This document shows positions 62,710 to 64,000 of a stretch of 64,000 nt of DNA, piece after piece. Every line of letters starts with the position of its first letter. Position 1 is the stretch's first letter. Origin of the DNA: Saprospiraceae bacterium. GTDB lineage: Bacteria > Bacteroidota > Bacteroidia > Chitinophagales > Saprospiraceae. A program made the position numbers and the translations under genes. The stretch spans positions 620,001 through 684,000 of the forward strand of contig JADJNF010000007.1 in NCBI GenBank assembly GCA_016714445.1, written 5' to 3'. The notes beneath the pieces were generated by a model. That model was not told the DNA's origin and searched no databases. It saw nothing but the letters and a program-made list of their open reading frames with translations.

Positions 62710-62717
62710 TATTTTTG
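62710..62717 (+). promoter_or_regulatory. -7 box below the second operator
   Basis: TATTTTTG fits TAnnTTTG, with a start near 62721. No -33 TTG. The transcript would run about 220 nt, through an interrupted short frame, to the ATG at 62942. Confidence 0.5.
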
Positions 62718-62742
62718 GCGCTGTTTAAAAATAGTGCACAAG

Positions 62743-62901
62743 ATGAAATTACTAAAGCAGTATGCCCATGAATCTTATCTTTAAAAGAAGGCCGAAACAC
62801 TGATCCTTAGTCATGAGCTATCGCTTAATGCGGCCATCGACCCAATGAAGGAGATCAGCAATAAAAAAGATAGTGTCAAAAAACATCGTACACCTGAATA
62901 A
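62743..62901 (+). pseudogene. Short frame interrupted by an in-frame stop
   Basis: An ATG opens MKLLKQYAHESYL, then TAA (62782-62784), then the same frame continues for 38 protein-like residues (KKAETLILSHELSLN ... VKKHRTPE) to a stop at 62901. It may be a decayed small gene or a leader frame with a downstream piece. No homologue was recognised. Confidence 0.35.
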
Positions 62902-62941
62902 ATAATCATCTAAAAAATTAAAAAAAATTAAACATTCATTT

Positions 62942-64000
62942 ATGAGATTTATCATTTACATTTCACTACTAACTTTTGCCTTTTCAAATAAAACATATGC
63001 CGTCACCATCAACTGGGATAGTGGTGGAAATGGCACTTCCTGGACAGATCCATTAAACTGGGATTGTAATTGTTTGCCGGGAGTGGCTGATGCCGTGACC
63101 ATTGCATATGGCGGGGCTAATGTGATCATACCTGCAGGCAGCAATATTCATATCTACAGACTTCTCTCTTACAATACAGTTACCATAGAAGCCGGGGCTA
63201 CGCTGCGAACTGATTTTCTGATCAATCTATGGATAGATGGCAGCTTTACCAATAATGGTACGATCAATGCATACGGAGAAGGAATGTACATATTAGATGA
63301 TCATCAGGTAGTCAATAATGGAACTATAAACTTAGAAGGAACGGACAATTTTATCAGCTTAGGTTTCGGCTCGACGATAAATCCTGCTACGTTTACTAAT
63401 AATGGATCAATAGTTTTTAATAGTACAAACCTTTCTATTCTTGAAATTAAGTCAAATAGTGTTTTTACCAATACCACTTCAGGTAGTATTACTTTCAATT
63501 ATGCTACTTCTTTACTCAATGTCATCTCAGGATCGTTTACCAACCAAGGAAGCATTGAAACAAAAGGGCGCATTATTAATTCTAATACATTGGTCAATAC
63601 CAATACTGGAAATATTCTTGTACATAACTATTCGGAGACTGCTATAAGTAATGGCGGAATTTTACAAAATAACGGTACTATATTAGTGAATAATCCGCTG
63701 CCGACTGCTTTATACTGCATAAATAATTCAGGTACAATATCGGGAACAGGCTCTGTTAGTTTAGAAGGATTTTATAACATTTATAATACCAATACAGGCA
63801 ATATTACCTTCGAAGGTCCAGTTCATTTAGAAGGAGATCTCCATTTTGGTGGCATATTTAATCAAGGAAATATCACTTTTGATAATAATTCAATCTCTAC
63901 AATTAATTGTACTGTCAATAATCAGGCTATAGGTGTCATTACCATAGAAGCATGCAAAAGAGTCATCGTCAATGCCAACTGGCAGAATTATGGTCTCTTA
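62942..64000 (+). CDS. Secreted beta-helix-like repeat protein, C-terminus beyond the window
   Basis: Partial gene, 353 residues visible. The signal peptide (FIIYISLLTFAFSNKTYA) is followed by a Trp-rich opening (GGNGTSWTDPLNWDCNCLPG) typical of secreted Bacteroidota and autotransporter-like repeats, then about ten repeats of 20-28 residues centred on FTNNGTI or NNGSIxxxG, predicting a parallel beta-helix. The C-terminus, probably with a T9SS signal, is missing. It lies downstream of the propeller kinase and the second operator, so it may be the system's target. Confidence 0.8.
   Translation, partial: MRFIIYISLLTFAFSNKTYAVTINWDSGGNGTSWTDPLNWDCNCLPGVADAVTIAYGGANVIIPAGSNIHIYRLLSYNTVTIEAGATLRTDFLINLWIDGSFTNNGTINAYGEGMYILDDHQVVNNGTINLEGTDNFISLGFGSTINPATFTNNGSIVFNSTNLSILEIKSNSVFTNTTSGSITFNYATSLLNVISGSFTNQGSIETKGRIINSNTLVNTNTGNILVHNYSETAISNGGILQNNGTILVNNPLPTALYCINNSGTISGTGSVSLEGFYNIYNTNTGNITFEGPVHLEGDLHFGGIFNQGNITFDNNSISTINCTVNNQAIGVITIEACKRVIVNANWQNYGLL

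Overview
The window is A+T-rich chromosomal DNA from a member of the Bacteroidota, most likely a Saprospiria/Saprospiraceae-type bacterium. This is inferred from type IX secretion (T9SS) sorting domains of type A and B, a PorP/SprF-family protein, very large HYR-like, cohesin and dockerin cell-surface proteins, several secreted proteins and lipoproteins with Bacteroidota-style signals, two-component propeller sensors, and repeated promoters of the Bacteroidota form TTG-N19-21-TAnnTTTG. Shine-Dalgarno sites are not evident. No rRNA, tRNA, CRISPR array, phage or intact insertion sequence was seen.

Layout. 1-2.1 kb: kynurenine pathway genes (kynureninase, cut by the left edge, and an ACMSD-like decarboxylase). 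2.2-12.6 kb: surface-protein block on the minus strand, with a three-cohesin/SprB-repeat type B T9SS protein plus its PorP/SprF partner, a 1613-residue dockerin/cohesin type A protein, and a NarL-type regulator with a degenerate receiver. 13.2-15.7 kb: glycosyltransferase and TIGR01777 epimerase. 15.8-20.3 kb: oligopeptide ABC importer (binding lipoprotein and two permeases, no ATPase). 20.3-21.0 kb: small lipoprotein and HU. 21.1-23.2 kb: two unrelated hypothetical secreted proteins, each preceded by a copy of the same 254-bp repeat, among REP-like palindromes. 23.3-31.0 kb: GT2, FadH-type reductase, a TPR/SH3-ABC transporter operon and a DUF4407 protein. 31.0-36.5 kb: RprXY-like two-component pair, and a lipoprotein-lptB-lipoprotein-lipoprotein operon. 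36.6-51 kb: housekeeping and envelope genes (DEAD-box helicase, guaB, YbaB, pyruvate dehydrogenase E2, DinB, S8 protease, DUF6089, recQ-GT4). 52-54 kb: a small paralogous family with a constant 100-residue C-terminus and unrelated N-termini, plus a DNA remnant of a third copy. 54-58.3 kb: S10 carboxypeptidase and an FG-GAP/ASPIC T9SS protein. 58.7-64 kb: NarL-type response regulator, propeller sensor kinase and the start of a beta-helix-like secreted protein. Near-identical palindromic operators sit at the same distance upstream of two -7 boxes.

Most novel-looking points: the matched operators TCACAT-N4-ATGTGA at 58717 and 62661; the constant-C/variable-N family with its remnant at 52022; the duplicated 254-bp element exactly 1100 bp apart; the cohesin/dockerin T9SS pair; apparently leaderless promoters for guaB and a sensor kinase; and an orphan strong terminator upstream of guaB. 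Everything here was read by eye; no alignment, HMM or structure search was run.
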